Below the pieces are notes generated by a model. The model worked only from the letters and a program-made list of their open reading frames with translations. It had not been told where the DNA came from and searched no databases. From Physcomitrium patens (Eukaryota; Streptophyta; Bryopsida; Funariales; Funariaceae), in contig NC_037265.1 in the NCBI RefSeq assembly GCF_000002425.4, forward strand, positions 12,666,330-12,730,329: a stretch of 64,000 nt of DNA. The letters are read 5' to 3'. A program made the translations under genes and the position numbers. Numbering within the stretch: the first letter of the stretch is position 1; every line of letters starts with the position of its first letter. This document shows positions 10,116 through 22,923 of this stretch, in pieces.

Positions 10116-12178
10116 TACGTACCAAGTTATATGCGTCTCATAGATCAATCTTTGTATAGATCTTTACTTGGCTAAGTTGATCAAAAAGTGTAGATATCAA
10201 TGACAATGGATATTAATTTTTTACTATGATTTTATTAAGACCACAATATTCAATACACATTCGTAAGGATCCATCTTTTTTCTTCACAAATAATATTGGA
10301 GCATCAATTGGTGACTTGGAATCTTGAATAAAATTTTTAGCTAGATTTTCTTCAATATACTCTTTTAAAGTCATAAGTTCATTCTAAGATAAATTGTAGA
10401 TGGATCCAAATAGTAGTTGAGTACCTTCTTGAAGGTCAATTATACAATTGTAAGAGCAATGCTTTAGCAAGATATCTACATTTTTCTTTTCAAATATATT
10501 TGTTAAATCCTTATACACTTCTAGAATTGTTGTTGTAGCAACCACAGATTTTGATTGTAGATTTGAATAGATAATAAACATAGTATCTTATTTGGCCACC
10601 CTAAAAAATGCTTTAACTTTAATAAATAAATGTTGTTTATATTTTTGCTTGTTTGATATTAGAATCTTTTTTATAGATCTGGGGATTCTATAATCTACTA
10701 AAAAAAATTCTAACTTTTGTAATATCCAATCTATCTATGGATTATATTTTTCAAGCCATGAGAGTCCTAAAATGATTAAACTTGATGATGATCTAATGAT
10801 GTTGAATATTACTTGGCTAATATGGTTATCAAAGGTTGTTTCTAATGAAATTGTTTCATGAGTGACATCTCTAAAGGATAGAGCTTGACCATCTATTACT
10901 TCTATATGTACAGCTTTGGATTTCTTGACCATACAAATTTTGTATAATTTAGAAAATTCTTCATCAATAAAATATGTAGAGGCTCCTGAGTCCAGTAATG
11001 CATGACAATCTAGTTTTGTAACTCCTAATCATAGAGGAATAGTAAAACAACAAGAAGGATTGATAGAGAGTACAAGACCTTTTTTGGTTTGTGATAGTAA
11101 AGAATCCAACCGCACAATCCCTACTATGGCTAGACACCCTTGTTTTTCTGCAACGCTTTTGATGATGTGGCCACACTCCTCATTCGATATATACACAAGC
11201 ATTTTTCTAAATAATTATTAACCTTATGGCGAGGTTTTCAGCAATATAAGCATAGGCTAAGTTCCCTTCGACACTTTTTTTCTTATTCTAAAAGAGATTT
11301 GAAGCAAACTGCATCAATCTCCATATCTTCTGCTTCCAACTGCTCATTAGAATTGGGTAGTGAAGAAGTTGTAGAATAATTGGTATATACATGTGGCATA
11401 ATTGAAGAACGTTTATCTTGTTGTTGTTGAAATAAATAGTTATCACACTTCACAGCTTGACTAATGGCTTCATTTAGTGTTAAAAGATCTGGCATAGAGA
11501 ATAATAAGTCCTTCACATTGTCTCTTAATCTCCAATAAAATTGGCTCATTAATTCATCTTCTCTTCAATTTATATCACATGCTAATTATTAAAAATATGA
11601 GACATATGTTGATGCAAAAGAGATTCATTGTCGAAGGCTTTGAATTTTAGCTGTTGAAGAATGAATCTTATCATGTTTACTAAATGCTTCCACAAATGAT
11701 GCCAAAAATATTTCAAAATTGTGCAATATATGAGAATTCTTTTCAAATATTAGAGCAAGGCAGGATAAAGCTTGATCTAAGAATAAGGTTTCAATCAAAT
11801 CAACATGAGAGGCTTCAATAGAATATCATTAGAGTTGAAGCAAGGTGATTAATTGTACTTAGTTTATAAAGCCATGAAATTTTGAGTGGATGCCATCAAA
11901 CTTTTTTGAAAGGCTGATGCTTGATTCTCTTGTTGTTATTGTTGTTAGATCATTGCCTTGAGTCGATGCACCTCCCATGTTTGAAGTAGATATAGTCATT
12001 TGAAAATTGGAACCTCTATTATAATTTGATGTGGTGGTTGAGGAACTCTAGCTCCTTGACCATTATGTATGGTCATATATAGTTTTTCATTCTGCTTCAA
12101 TAAAGTCTCTATCCTCATCCTCAATTCTTCAAGAGCACTAATTATAAAATCTAACTTGATATCTTTTGAGTTTGTCAT
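10116..12178 (-). pseudogene. Element G: gag-protease-RT remnant of a minus-strand chromovirus
   Basis: Read from 12178 leftwards: Gag N-terminus (MTNSKDIKLDFIISALEELR), Gag core (SQFYWRLRDNVKDLLFS, about 11549-11283), a decayed zinc-knuckle region, protease (10932-10735, ending LIILGLSWLEKYNP like element A), a spacer and the start of RT (about 10580-10116). Each block is recognisable beside element A but separated by stops and frameshifts. The gag ATG at 12178 is followed upstream by the element leader, which is split by element 2 and resumes at 26992. Confidence 0.8.
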
Positions 12179-12310
12179 ATTATCTTTTGTACCTTCTGCT
12201 AGAAAAAATCAAAGAAATATACACCTTCAAAAGAAAAAAAACTTGATCTATGATATGAAGAAAAAAAACCAAAAGAATATTAAGAAAAGAACAATATTAG
12301 TCTAGAAGAG

Positions 12311-13086
12311 TGTAAAATGGGTAGAAATTCGTTTTTGTAAGATATTAATAAAGTAGATTAATCATTCCTAGAATAGTCAATTCAGTAGATCAGATAATTA
12401 AATTAGTTGTAAAAAATGGTTAAGTAAGGAATGACAATTAGAATCTGGAATTTCAAGGATAAATATATAGTAGTTGAAGAAGATATTGGAAGAGCCACAC
12501 TGTGATAGTCATGAGCTGAGATAAACTTGGTGCTATCTCTTGTTTCTTGTTTATTTTATTATTTTAGGTTTTGATCACTATAAAGTAAATCTGTGGAATA
12601 AATCAAAGATTGATTTATAAGATATTGAGTATGTAATTAAAGTACTGTGTGATTGAATTATTATGAGAAGATATTGGGAGTTTGTTATCAAATTCTATGG
12701 GAGATTGTTCATGGATGGAAGATTATGATTGTTGTTTATTGAGAGTTGTGTTTGTTTTGACAAAGGAAGTCTGTGATTACAAAAATTATGTGAAGCTAGA
12801 TTGGTTGAAGTAGAAGTCCGTTATTTCCGGCGTTAGATAGAATTTATGTATTTTGAGCGGTCTTTTGAAAGTGCAGGATTATACTTTGTTGTTATTAGTT
12901 GATGAAGGAATATTGTTAGTGGGAAAAAATATTGTAGTGTTCTTTGGTGTTTTAAGTGGTTTGGAATATGTTTAATTATAAAACCCTAATTTATAAGCTT
13001 ATGCGGTTAGTCTTTCCTTGCATTCGATCCCCCTCCACAAGTTCTTTTTAAAAGAAATTTATAAAATAAATAAAATGATAATCACA
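12311..13086 (+). repeat. 5' LTR of element 2
   Basis: 776 bp beginning TGTAAAATGG and ending AATCACA. It is clearly homologous along its whole length to 26213-26986, including the block CTTGGTGCTATCTCTTGTTTC. The same LTR architecture is seen in element 4 (CTTGGTGCTACCTCTTTG). Confidence 0.88.
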
Positions 13087-13089
13087 TTT

Positions 13090-13107
13090 TGGCACTGTTG
13101 TCAAAGA
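13090..13107 (+). other. Primer-binding site of element 2, tRNA-Asp-like
   Basis: TGGCACTGTTGTCAAAGA aligns with the known plant tRNA-Asp-type site TGGCGCCGTTGCCGGGGA, with changes that are mostly C-to-T or G-to-A. Element 4 has the closer TGGTGTCGTTGCTGGAGA at the same position. Confidence 0.6.
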
Positions 13108-13838
13108 TCGACAATAGTATTGAGTGTTAGGAAATAATTGCCAAATGAATAAGTTTTGGATGTTGCGCAAAGAGGTTATAAAATCAAAATTGGTTTGAAA
13201 GTGAAGAAAAATGTGTAGTTAGATGGGAGATTGGAAGTAAATTTAACAGTATATAATGAAAGATTATGGTTATTAAGAATGAGAACCTTGCAATAAAAAA
13301 AATATGCAAGTCAAAAGAAAGACAAGAGAGAGCGCAAGCAAAAAAATTATTGTAAAATGAGTAAGAACGCAAGTTAAAAAGGAAGCATTGACAAAGTTGA
13401 ACTAAGTCATAGTTGCATGCTTATCAGCATATCCGAATATACCTAAAAGCTGATCGACCTCTAATATTTTAGACATATATACCATTAAAAAAATTATCAA
13501 GAGCACTTGTAAGAAATTTTATCAATAGCCTAATATATCTCTTGAGCTTATTAATTATAAGTAGAAGAAACAAAAAAGAATTGGGTACTCCATTGGATAC
13601 CTTCTCAAAAGCAAAAATTATCGATTCTATCAAAACTAGTGCCATAGAATGGCATAAATTGCTTGTTAATAACGGCCAATTCAACATGTTTTAAAATCCA
13701 TTGTTTTCACCTCCAATTCAATCAATAAACTTATTCCAGGATAATAATATCAAATTGAGGAGATTAAAAAGTTTAAAAAAGATATTTAGAAAAGACAATG
13801 GTTATTTTAATAAAAAATTAAGCAACATATTGTCCTCT

Positions 13839-15893
13839 TCAATGACGATGAGTGGTCCAGCAATTCTAATAGCAGTTCAAATAGGTGACATGGACAATCA
13901 TACAATTAGCATGATTTCATTACTTACTTTTAGGAGCTTGCGAGGTGCAAATCTAGATCAACACTTATCTCAATTTTTGATCGCATATGTAGCCAATAAT
14001 GGCAGAATTGAAGATATTTGATTGGGATGGCTATCAATGATCTTAAAAAATATGGTATTTGAATGGTATAACCACCAACTGGTGGATCAATTTCTTAATT
14101 GGAAAGCATTGAAGAATGTATTTTTAATCTATTTTTATCCAATTAATTTTTAGGATTGACTTCAAGAAAGATTAATGAATAGCAAAATGAGTCCAAGAGA
14201 GGCAGTGGAATTGTACTATGGCCGTATGGTAGATATACTTTACAAGTGGCCAAATCATCAAATATCAAAGGCTTTTGTATTATCTATATTAATCAATGGA
14301 TTGCAACCACTCGAATTAAAAATATTTATAAAAGAGGCTCAACTAAATACTATAACTGTATCTCTTAATCGAGCCAAGGTTTGGAAAGAATGCTATTATG
14401 ACCAATTTTTAACTATGGAAGCCATTATGATTTCAATTCAAGGAGATTATCAAATCTTAATAGTAAATGGTGCAGTGCTTAGTTATTCGAGAATGTTTGA
14501 TACAATAGTCAATTTAAGTGCTAATACATGGAGAATGGTTAATGTTATTCCATTGCAAGCTATAGCAACAAACATGATAACATCACAGTCTCCATACTTC
14601 TCTTATTAGTAGCAATCATTGACTACAATAGAGTTGCCAACAATATTAGCTTCAAAAAATTCTAATGATACTTTCTTATTAAATTTGATTAAAAAAATGG
14701 ATGAAATGGCAATCAATATGGCAAAGGATAAAGAGAAGAGGCAAAAACCTATGAATATTAGGCCTAATGTATGATGTAGTAATTGTAAGGACTAAGATCA
14801 TTTGGTGACAGAATGTCCTTCTCCTCTACAAATGATGGTACAATGTACATTCTATGAAAAAAAGTATTTGACAGCTAATAGTTGGAATTGAAAAAAACAA
14901 CAATAGTTTGGTAATTAGACCATGATCCCATCTACTCAATGGGATGTCAATCAAATTCAAACGAAAAATATGTTTGGCTAGAATGGGAATCGTTCAAATA
15001 GGTAAAATTGAGCCTTTAATAACTTTCAAGGTCCAAATTATAATCCAGATTCTGCATCGAACTCCCATTATTATGTGAAGGAACAACCAAAATTTCAACA
15101 ATATTTTCCATCACTGCAATCAATTCTACTTTCCTTTGTACCAATAAGACAACCGAGATTATTTACCAATTCAACTTGAAATAAGTCCAACCAATATATA
15201 TTGGTGGAGATATCCAATATGCTTGATAGAGGTGGAAGACTACTTTGTTGTTATCATTAGAGGCAAATTAGTCATTATCCCAGTGAATATCCTAATCCAA
15301 GAGCCAGTGATGACTATGTTCCAGTTTGCAAAAATTATAAACAATCGGGGCATACATATCAGTAGTACAATACTCCATTCAATTTCAACAATTGTGAACA
15401 ACAGATCCAGCTACAAAATAAGATCAAGGATAATAATCGAGGTTCTCAAGTTTTTTTGGTAAATTCAATGGAATGTGTCCAAGCAATACTTATTAGGAGC
15501 CAACAAAAGGAGAAAGGACCAATTCAATACTTGAGTGAATTAGTTGCAAAGGACCAATTTAATCTAATTATGGAAATATCAAGTCTAGTTTATGTAACAG
15601 GCATCTTACTGATGATAAGATCTAATCTGTCTATGCAAATCAATGAACTTCCAACCACCAAAGTCTTGGCTCAACTTAAATCAATTTCATCATTTGTGCA
15701 ATTCTAGGAGATGTCTTATCCATTAAAAGATCTTCTCATGAATGGACATTTTGAGAAAGCTCCTAGAACTATTTCAATTCCAAGTCCAAGAAAGAAAAAT
15801 ATATTACTTCAAGGAATAAAGTTGAAACAAATAAAAAGAAAGAAGGCATTAGAAATTACTTTAAATATGGAACCTTATGACATTCTGAAAGAT
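13839..15893 (+). pseudogene. gag: Gag of element 2
   Basis: Aligns with Gag of element 4. SQFLIAYVANNGRIEDI (about 13970-14020) and the stretch NSKMSPREAVELYYGRMVDI onward (from 14175) are almost the same in both. Decayed zinc knuckles follow (around 14775-14870 and 15210-15360), and then a spacer of low complexity. Stops and frameshifts break it about every 100-150 codons. Capsid role inferred from homology to Ty3 Gag. Confidence 0.75.
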
Positions 15894-15971
15894 TAATATG
15901 CTATTCAGTCTTCTATTTCAATGAAGCAACTTCTAACAATAGCACTGTAATATTATTCTATATTAAATTCA

Positions 15972-18454
15972 TTGTTAATACGACGTAGGCAATACAACAA
16001 AGAAATTCATGAGGTTAGTTTGAATCCTGATCCAAGCGCATCAATCATCTATGTATCGATAGATGGCATTATGATTTCTAGAATTCAAGTAAATGGTGGC
16101 TATAGTATCAATTTGATGAATGTAAATACAATAGATGCTTTAGACTTAGCACATTTAGTACCCACGACATTGGTCTTGCGAATGGCAAATCATAGACGAG
16201 TTAAATCAATAGATATCTTATAAAATATTCAAACAATAATTATTAGTATTGAATATAAAATAGACTATATCATTTTTTAGTTACAATGTTCAACTTTATC
16301 ATATCCAATTTTATTGGAACGACTCTAGCTTTATCAAGTAAAAGCTAAGAATGATTAGGATTGTGGTACTTTCACGATTAAGAAAGATGGAGACAAGATG
16401 GTGTTATAAATATACTTGGTACAGTATTATGAAAAATCTCAAATACCAACATCTGAATTGACATGTGACAATGAGCTCAGTTTTGATGAAGATGCAATTG
16501 TACCAAAAGAGGAAGTATCCTTTGAGATTGCTCAACACCATGGGGTGGTGTATCAATGTAGAAGACAAGAAGAATATTTGATATACTTGATGGATATAGA
16601 AAATTTTAATCATGTTATTACAAATTGAATGAATAAATATGATGTGCACCAAATTACTGCATTCGAATCAAAATTGGTATCCTCCAATATATTGGACTTG
16701 AAAAATGGATCAAAACTATTGAGGGAATGGAAACAAAAAAAGGCATCTGAACCTTTATGTCAAATTATTCACTTGGCAAAAAATAAAATGCTTCAGATGA
16801 TTAAAATTTATAAAGGTATTCAAGATCAGGAGTTGACATGTTGCAAAGAATTTTTCATTCACCATAAATCTGCTTTTACTTGAATTTATACTGATTTAAA
16901 GGATATCCTTGCAGAAGTCTATGAACATTAGATCATTTTGGAGGAGGATGATAAACCTATCTGTCAGAGGCAATACCAACTTAAATTAAAATATTTTCTA
17001 ATGATGAAGGAAGAATTAGATAAGATTATTGGGGTTGGTTTTATTTATCAAGTATTGAATAGCGAGTGGGTTTTTTCAATCATGATGGTGCCGAAGAAGA
17101 ACAAAAAAATCAAAATTTGTCAAGACTTCCGGAAACTAAATACAGCTATCATGAAAGATTACTTTCCATTATTTTTAACAAATAGTATATTGAATGTTAT
17201 AGCAGGGCATGAATGTTATTCTTTCTTAGATGGATTTTTCAGTTATAATCAAGTAAAAATTACAAAAGAAGATCAGCTAAAGACTACTTTTAATACGGAC
17301 TAGGAAACATTTGCTTATCGCATTATGCTATTTGGATTTTGTAATGCTCCAGCCATGTTTCAGAGGGTGATGACTTAGGCATTTTAGGATTACTTACAAA
17401 TATTTATGGAGATATTTTTAGATTATTTTTGTACTTTTATTACAAAACAAGATCATTTGAAATGCTTAGGCAAATGTTTGGATCAATGTGCTACATATGG
17501 GATATCGTTGAACTTTGATAAATGCCAATTTGATATTCCATCTAAAAAAATTTTAAGACACATAGTCTGTAGAAGTGGTATTGCAACTAATCCAAATAAT
17601 ATTCAGTTTATAATGAACCTACTAAGACAAAAGACAATGTCATGTGTTTATAATTTTGTTGGCCATGTCAACTATTATCAACAATTTATTCATTCATTTA
17701 CAGTCATCTGTCAATCTCTGACTAATCTTTTAAAAAAACCTTTGTCAGATGAGACCAATCCAATTTGGACCAAGGAGTATATAATGGCATTTGAAGAATT
17801 GAAGCAAAAATTGGTATCTGCACCAGTATTAGTGACCCCTTATTAGAAAAAGCCATTTCATGTATATATTGATGCATCCAATGTTGCTATGGGATTTGTG
17901 TTAAGTCATAAAAAAAGGGGAAAGACTTGGATCATCTAATATGTTATGTCAGTCGATAATTGGTGGCTACTGAATGAAATTATACTACTACTAAATAAGA
18001 AGCTTTGGGCATGATATATTCAGTTAAAAAATTTTGGCATTATTTGCTAAGTTATGCATTTGTATTTTATGTGGATTATGATGCCCTAAAATAGATGATT
18101 AATAATTCTCAATTGAGTGGATGCATTGCCAAATGGATATTACTACTACAAGAATTCAATTTTACTATTATCGTAAGACTTGAAAAGAACCATGTAAATA
18201 TTGATAATTTATCCCAGTTGTCCAATATCTTGGATAATGAACTTATTCTTGATATACTTTTTGATGCTAATTTATTTGCTATGGATGTGATTTCATCAAA
18301 GTATAGTGAAATAATTTAGTTTTTGATATTCCAAACATTTCCACCTGTATTTAGTGAAAAGCTTAAGAAACTCTTAATTTTAAAAAGTGCACCTTATACA
18401 ATGATTGGTGATGCTTTGTATAAGCAAGGAAAAGATGGCATTTTATGATACTAT
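15972..18454 (+). pseudogene. pol: Protease-RT-RNase H of element 2
   Basis: Protease-like segment 15972-16223 (SIDGIMISRIQVNGGYSINLM), then RT from about 16938, with the VPKKNKKIKICQDFRKLN and SFLDGFFSYNQVKI segments. The catalytic box is mutated (MEIFLDYFCTF at 17406). RNase H starts about 17850 (YIDASNVAMGFVLS). The frame is broken at several TAG and TGA codons. Pol is then interrupted at about 18455 by an LTR-E fragment that has replaced roughly 220 bp, judged against element 4. Confidence 0.8.
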
Positions 18455-19961
18455 ATCTTTCATAGCAGATTAGATAAGGTTTTTATGAGCATTAGTTTTG
18501 GACAATTTGGAGTTGTTATGACTTTGTAAGAGCTTTACAAAGTCAAGATTATTTTTGGATGACTTAGATTTTGTGAAATAAAATAGGATTGATGTTTCTA
18601 GTGATTTCAAGATTTTTGTAATAGATCTATAAGTGAAATTTTGTGGATTAATGGTCATAGTTGTGCTTAATGTGCATTATGAATCTTAGCTTGATCTAAC
18701 GGTTGAATTGAGGATTATTGAGTTTTAAATGAGTCAAGGTCTCAGAAAATAGAATTTTAGGTCCATTGAGGATTTTTAAGATTTCTTGTAATCTACTAGT
18801 TGAATTGGAGTGAAATTTATGTAAGAGGATATTAGGCTTATTTTCCTATCTGTATGAGAATTTTGAGATCAATCGAACAATGAAAAGAAGAGATATTGGC
18901 TTAGGGAGATTGGCATCAAGGTTGGAGAAGGAGGCTAGCCAATACCCAAGCACGTTTTTGAGGTTATCGTCTATTTAGTGATTTCGATCTTTTTCAAAAT
19001 TTTTGTACTTATTTTCAAATTGATTTTTAAGAAGTGTAAAAATTTTGAGTTAAGATCAATGGTTCATTCATTATTTATTGAGATTTAAATCTGTTGTAGA
19101 AATTACTAGGGTTTGGTCATGGTTTGATTTAGTATTAGGATTTGATTAAGATTTGGTTTAGGATTTAGGATTTGATTAGGATTTGATTTAGAATTTAGGA
19201 TTGGTTAGGATTTGATTTAGAATTAGGATTTGGTTAGGGTTTGATTTAGAATTAGGATTTGGTTAGGATTTGATTTAGAGTTAGTGAATTATTAGGATTT
19301 GGTTAAGGTTTGATTTAGTATTAGGATTTAGTTAAGATTTGGTTTAGGATTTAGAATTTGATTAGGGTTTGATTTATGGTTAGAATTTGGTTAAGTTTTG
19401 GTTTAGAATTTAGGATTGATTAGGATTCGATTTAGAATTAGGATTTCATTAGGGTTTGATTTAGAATTAGGGATTGGTTAGGATTTGGTTAAGCTTTGAT
19501 TTAGTATTAGGATTTAGTTTAGGATTTAGGATTTAGTTGGGTTTGATTTAGGATTTAGGATTTGATCTAGGATTTAGGATTTGGTTTAGGATTTAAGATT
19601 TGGTTAGGATTTGATCAGGATTTGATTTAGGATTTAGGATTTTATTTGAGTTTATTTAGGATTTAAGATTTAGTTAGTTTTTGGCCTAAAGTTTGAATGA
19701 AGTCCAATAAGATTTCAATTAAGATTAAATTAAGATGGAATTGAGATTTATTTGAGATATGTTTGTAATTATTTTAATATTTCTTTAAGTTTTCTTATTA
19801 TTTCTTTAGAATTCTTTTGAGGTTTCTCTGTATTTGATTAAAGTTTGTTTAGCATTGTTAGTGTTCTATTAGAATTAGGACTTTGTTATTATAATTTCCA
19901 TTCTACCTCCCACAGCCAGGTACTTAGAGCATTCTCAAGCAAGACTTCACGTATTACAACA
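18455..19961 (+). repeat. 5'-truncated LTR-E fragment inside element 2 pol
   Basis: From ATAGCAGATTAG onward it matches LTR-E at 20981-22911, for example CTTTGTAAGAGCTTTACAAAG and AATAGATCTA. It ends exactly at the shared LTR-E terminus GTATTACAACA. It lacks about the first 380-400 bp of the LTR. It contains a TTTAGG-type array (about 19090-19690). Integrase sequence resumes directly after it. Confidence 0.8.
19090..19690 (+). repeat. Degenerate TTTAGG-like array (copy 1)
   Basis: About 600 bp of short words such as GGATTTGATTTAGG, TTTAGGATT and GGTTAGGGTTTGA. It resembles the plant telomere repeat TTTAGGG with many A-for-G variants, interleaved with TTTGATT and TTTGGTT. It sits at the same relative position in LTR-E as copy 2 (22010-22625). 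Confidence 0.75.
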
Positions 19962-20890
19962 CCGTTAGTTCCAATTTTGGCCCAAGTACCATTTGAGAAA
20001 TAGGAAATTGATTTTGTTGGACCAATTGCACCAACGTCGAGACATAGATAGAAGTGATATATTTAAGTTACTACAAACTATATAACAAAATGGACAGAGG
20101 CTATTACAACACGACATGATAATGCAAATATTGTAGCCACTGTTTTATATAAGAATATTATCACTCGGTTTGAATGTCATAAAGAATTAATTAATGATTG
20201 AAGAATCTATTTTATTAATTCTACAATTGTGGCTTTGATGGACATGTATAAGATTAAGTAAAGGAAAACAATTCCATATCATCTTAGAACCAATGGACAA
20301 ATAAAAAAGACCAATAATATTTTATGCAAGATATTAACTAATATTATTTTGAGGGTGGGCATAGATTGAGATATCAAATTATTTGTAGCCTTATGGGCAT
20401 ATCGTATAGTATACAAAGTAACAACCAATTCCACCTCATTCAAATTGATTTACGGACAAGAAATAATCTTACCTATCAAGTTGGAAGTCTAGAATTTATA
20501 AATTGCAATGGAAGAATACTTAATAAGAAAGAATTTGTACAATACCAATTGACAAAATTGGAAGAATTAAATGAAATTTGGGCTACTACTCTTTTAATAA
20601 TAGAAGCTATCTAGAAATCATAGAAGAGTTACTACGATAGTAAACTATGACCTAAGAGTTTTATGTCCAATGATTTGGTCTTCCTTTATGATATTCATTT
20701 TAATAATTTTCTAGGAAAATTTCAAATTTGATGGCATCGTCCATATTGGGTGGTTGAAAGATTTTCCAATGGGTCAGTCCAATTGGAAGATTTTACGAGC
20801 CATCAATTCAGTACACATATTAATGGGAACTGATTACAATTGTATTATACTTAAAATTTGAGATGGATTTCAATTTTTTTCTTGAGGCTA
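19962..20890 (+). pseudogene. Integrase of element 2
   Basis: Continues pol after the nested LTR. It has FVGPIAPTSRHR-type core entry (about 20010), a decayed catalytic core with NDRRIYFINS-like and TNGQIKKTNNILCKIL-like segments (20190-20340), and the conserved GQEIILPIKLEV segment (about 20456). It ends in a basic C-terminal region to about 20890. It matches element 4 (47390-48230) throughout. Not functional. Confidence 0.75.
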
Positions 20891-20980
20891 TAATTATTGG
20901 TATAGGTCGACTAGAGTGTAGAGGTGGCTGAAAAGATAGTTAGAGATGTAATTAGTAGTAGGTCAGATGGGATGGTGTCA

Positions 20981-22911
20981 AGTTGTAACATGACTATATA
21001 GTGAAAGATGATAATATGAATCTTATTATAGAAGAACCAAGTTAAAAAAATAAAGTAAAAAAATATAGATAAAAGATAAGAAGGTAATAAAATTTTTAAT
21101 AGTAGTACTGCTTTTTTACAAAAGTGACTTCTATTTACTTTATAGGGCCATAAATAAAGAAAAATAAGATAGATTAGAAAAAAAAATGATATAAGTATCT
21201 TAAAGAAGAAGTTAAAAGTAAATTCTAGCAAAAATATCCTAGAAAAATTAGATATTGATATCCAAGGAGGGCCGGTTATCAACCTAGGTCAAAATCAGAC
21301 CCTGAGGTACAAAACTGAGCACCTACAATGACTCGAGGATTCTTTTGCAGATCAAAGAGTAGGATTTGATAGCAAACTAAATAAAGTTTCTATGAGCATT
21401 AATTTTGGGCACTTTAAAGTTGTTATGACTTTGTAAGAGCTTTACAAAGTCAAGATTGTTTTTGGATGACTTGGATTTTATGAAATAAAATAGGATTGAT
21501 ATTTCTAGTAATTTCAAGAATTTTGTAATAGATCTACAGGTGAAATTTTGTATATTAATAGTAATAGTTGTGCTTAATACATATTATAAATCTTAGCTCA
21601 ATCCAACAGTTGAATTAAGGATTATTGAGGTTTAAGTTGATCAAGGTCTCAAAAAGTAGAATTTTAGATCTAGAGAGGATTTTTAAGACTTCTTGCAATT
21701 TACTAGTTGGATTGGATTTAAATTTATATGAGAGGATATTAGACTTGTTTTTCTATATGAAAGAGAATTTTAAAATCAATCAAACAATAAAAAAGAGAAA
21801 TATTGGCTCTGGGAGATTGACATTAAGGTTGAAGAAGGAGGTTGGCCAATATCCAAGCACATTTTTTAGGCTATTGTCTATTTGGTAATTTCAATCTTTT
21901 TTAGAAATTTTGTACTTTTTTTCAACTTAGTTTTTAAGAAGTGTGCGAATTTCGAATTAAGATAAACTATTCATTCATTAGTAATTGAGGTTTAAATTTT
22001 TTGTAGAAATTATTAGGATTTGATTTAGGATTTAGGATTTAGTTAGGATTTGATTTAGGGTTAGGATTTGGTTAAGATTTGATTTAGGATTAGAATTTAG
22101 TTAGAGTTTGATTTAGGATTAAGATTTGATTTAGGATTTCATTTTGATTAGGATTTGATTTAGGATTTAGGATTTAGGATTTGATTAGGATTTGATTTAG
22201 GATTTAGGATTTGATTAGGGTTTGATTTAGGATTTAAGATTTAGTTAGGATTTGGTTTAGGATTTAGAATTTGGTTAGGATTTGACTTGGGATTAGGATT
22301 TATTTAAGATTTGATTTAGGATTAGGATTTAGTTAGGATTTGATTTAGGATTAGGATTTGGTTTAAGATTTAGGATTTGGTTAGGGTTTGATTTAGGATT
22401 AGGATTTGGTTTAAGATTTAGGATTTGGTTAGGGTTTGATTTAGGATTAGGATTTGGTTAAGTTTTGATTTAGGATTAGGGTTTGATTTAGGATTTAAGA
22501 TTTGATTTAAGGTTTAAGATTTGCTTAGAATTTGATTTAAGGTTTATAATTTGATTAAGGTTTGATTTAAGATTTAGGGTTTGGTTTAGAATTTTATTTG
22601 AGTTTCTTTCGGATTTAAGATTTAGTTAGTTTTTGGCCTAAAGTTTGAATGAAGTCCAATAGGATTTCAACTAGGATTAAATTAAGATTGAATTGAGATG
22701 TATTTGAGATATATTTGTCATCATTCTAATATTTTTTTAAGATTTCTTATTATTTCTTTATAATTCCTTTGAGGTTTCTCTAAATTTGATTAAAGCTTAT
22801 TTAGCATTATTAGTGTTTTATTAGAATTAGGATTTTATTGTAGAAATTTCTATTCTATCTTCCACTGCTAAGTACCCAAAGCATTTTTAAGTTAGACCAC
22901 GTATTACAACA
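20981..22911 (+). repeat. LTR-E copy E1, full length
   Basis: 1931 bp. The start AGTTGTAACA and end TATTACAACA form near-perfect terminal inverted repeats (TGTTGTAACA in the neighbouring copy). It contains a unique 5' part, a conserved CTTTGTAAGAGC block near 21430, the telomere-like array and a conserved 3' end. It lies between the end of element 2 integrase and another related LTR. No LTR-E internal coding region is seen, so it is a solo or misjoined LTR. Confidence 0.75.
22010..22625 (+). repeat. Degenerate TTTAGG-like array (copy 2)
   Basis: About twenty exact TTTAGG hexamers in about 600 bp, mixed with GGATTTGGTTAGGG-type variants. A longer unit of roughly 50 bp is duplicated in tandem near 22340-22440. 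All G-rich words are on the plus strand, as in copy 1. Confidence 0.8.
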
Positions 22912-22923
22912 ACAGTGGTGTCG

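Noticed and set aside
19090..22625. True interstitial telomere from a chromosome fusion
   Set aside because: The TTTAGG-like arrays are internal to repeated LTR-E copies at the same relative position, so they travel with the LTR.
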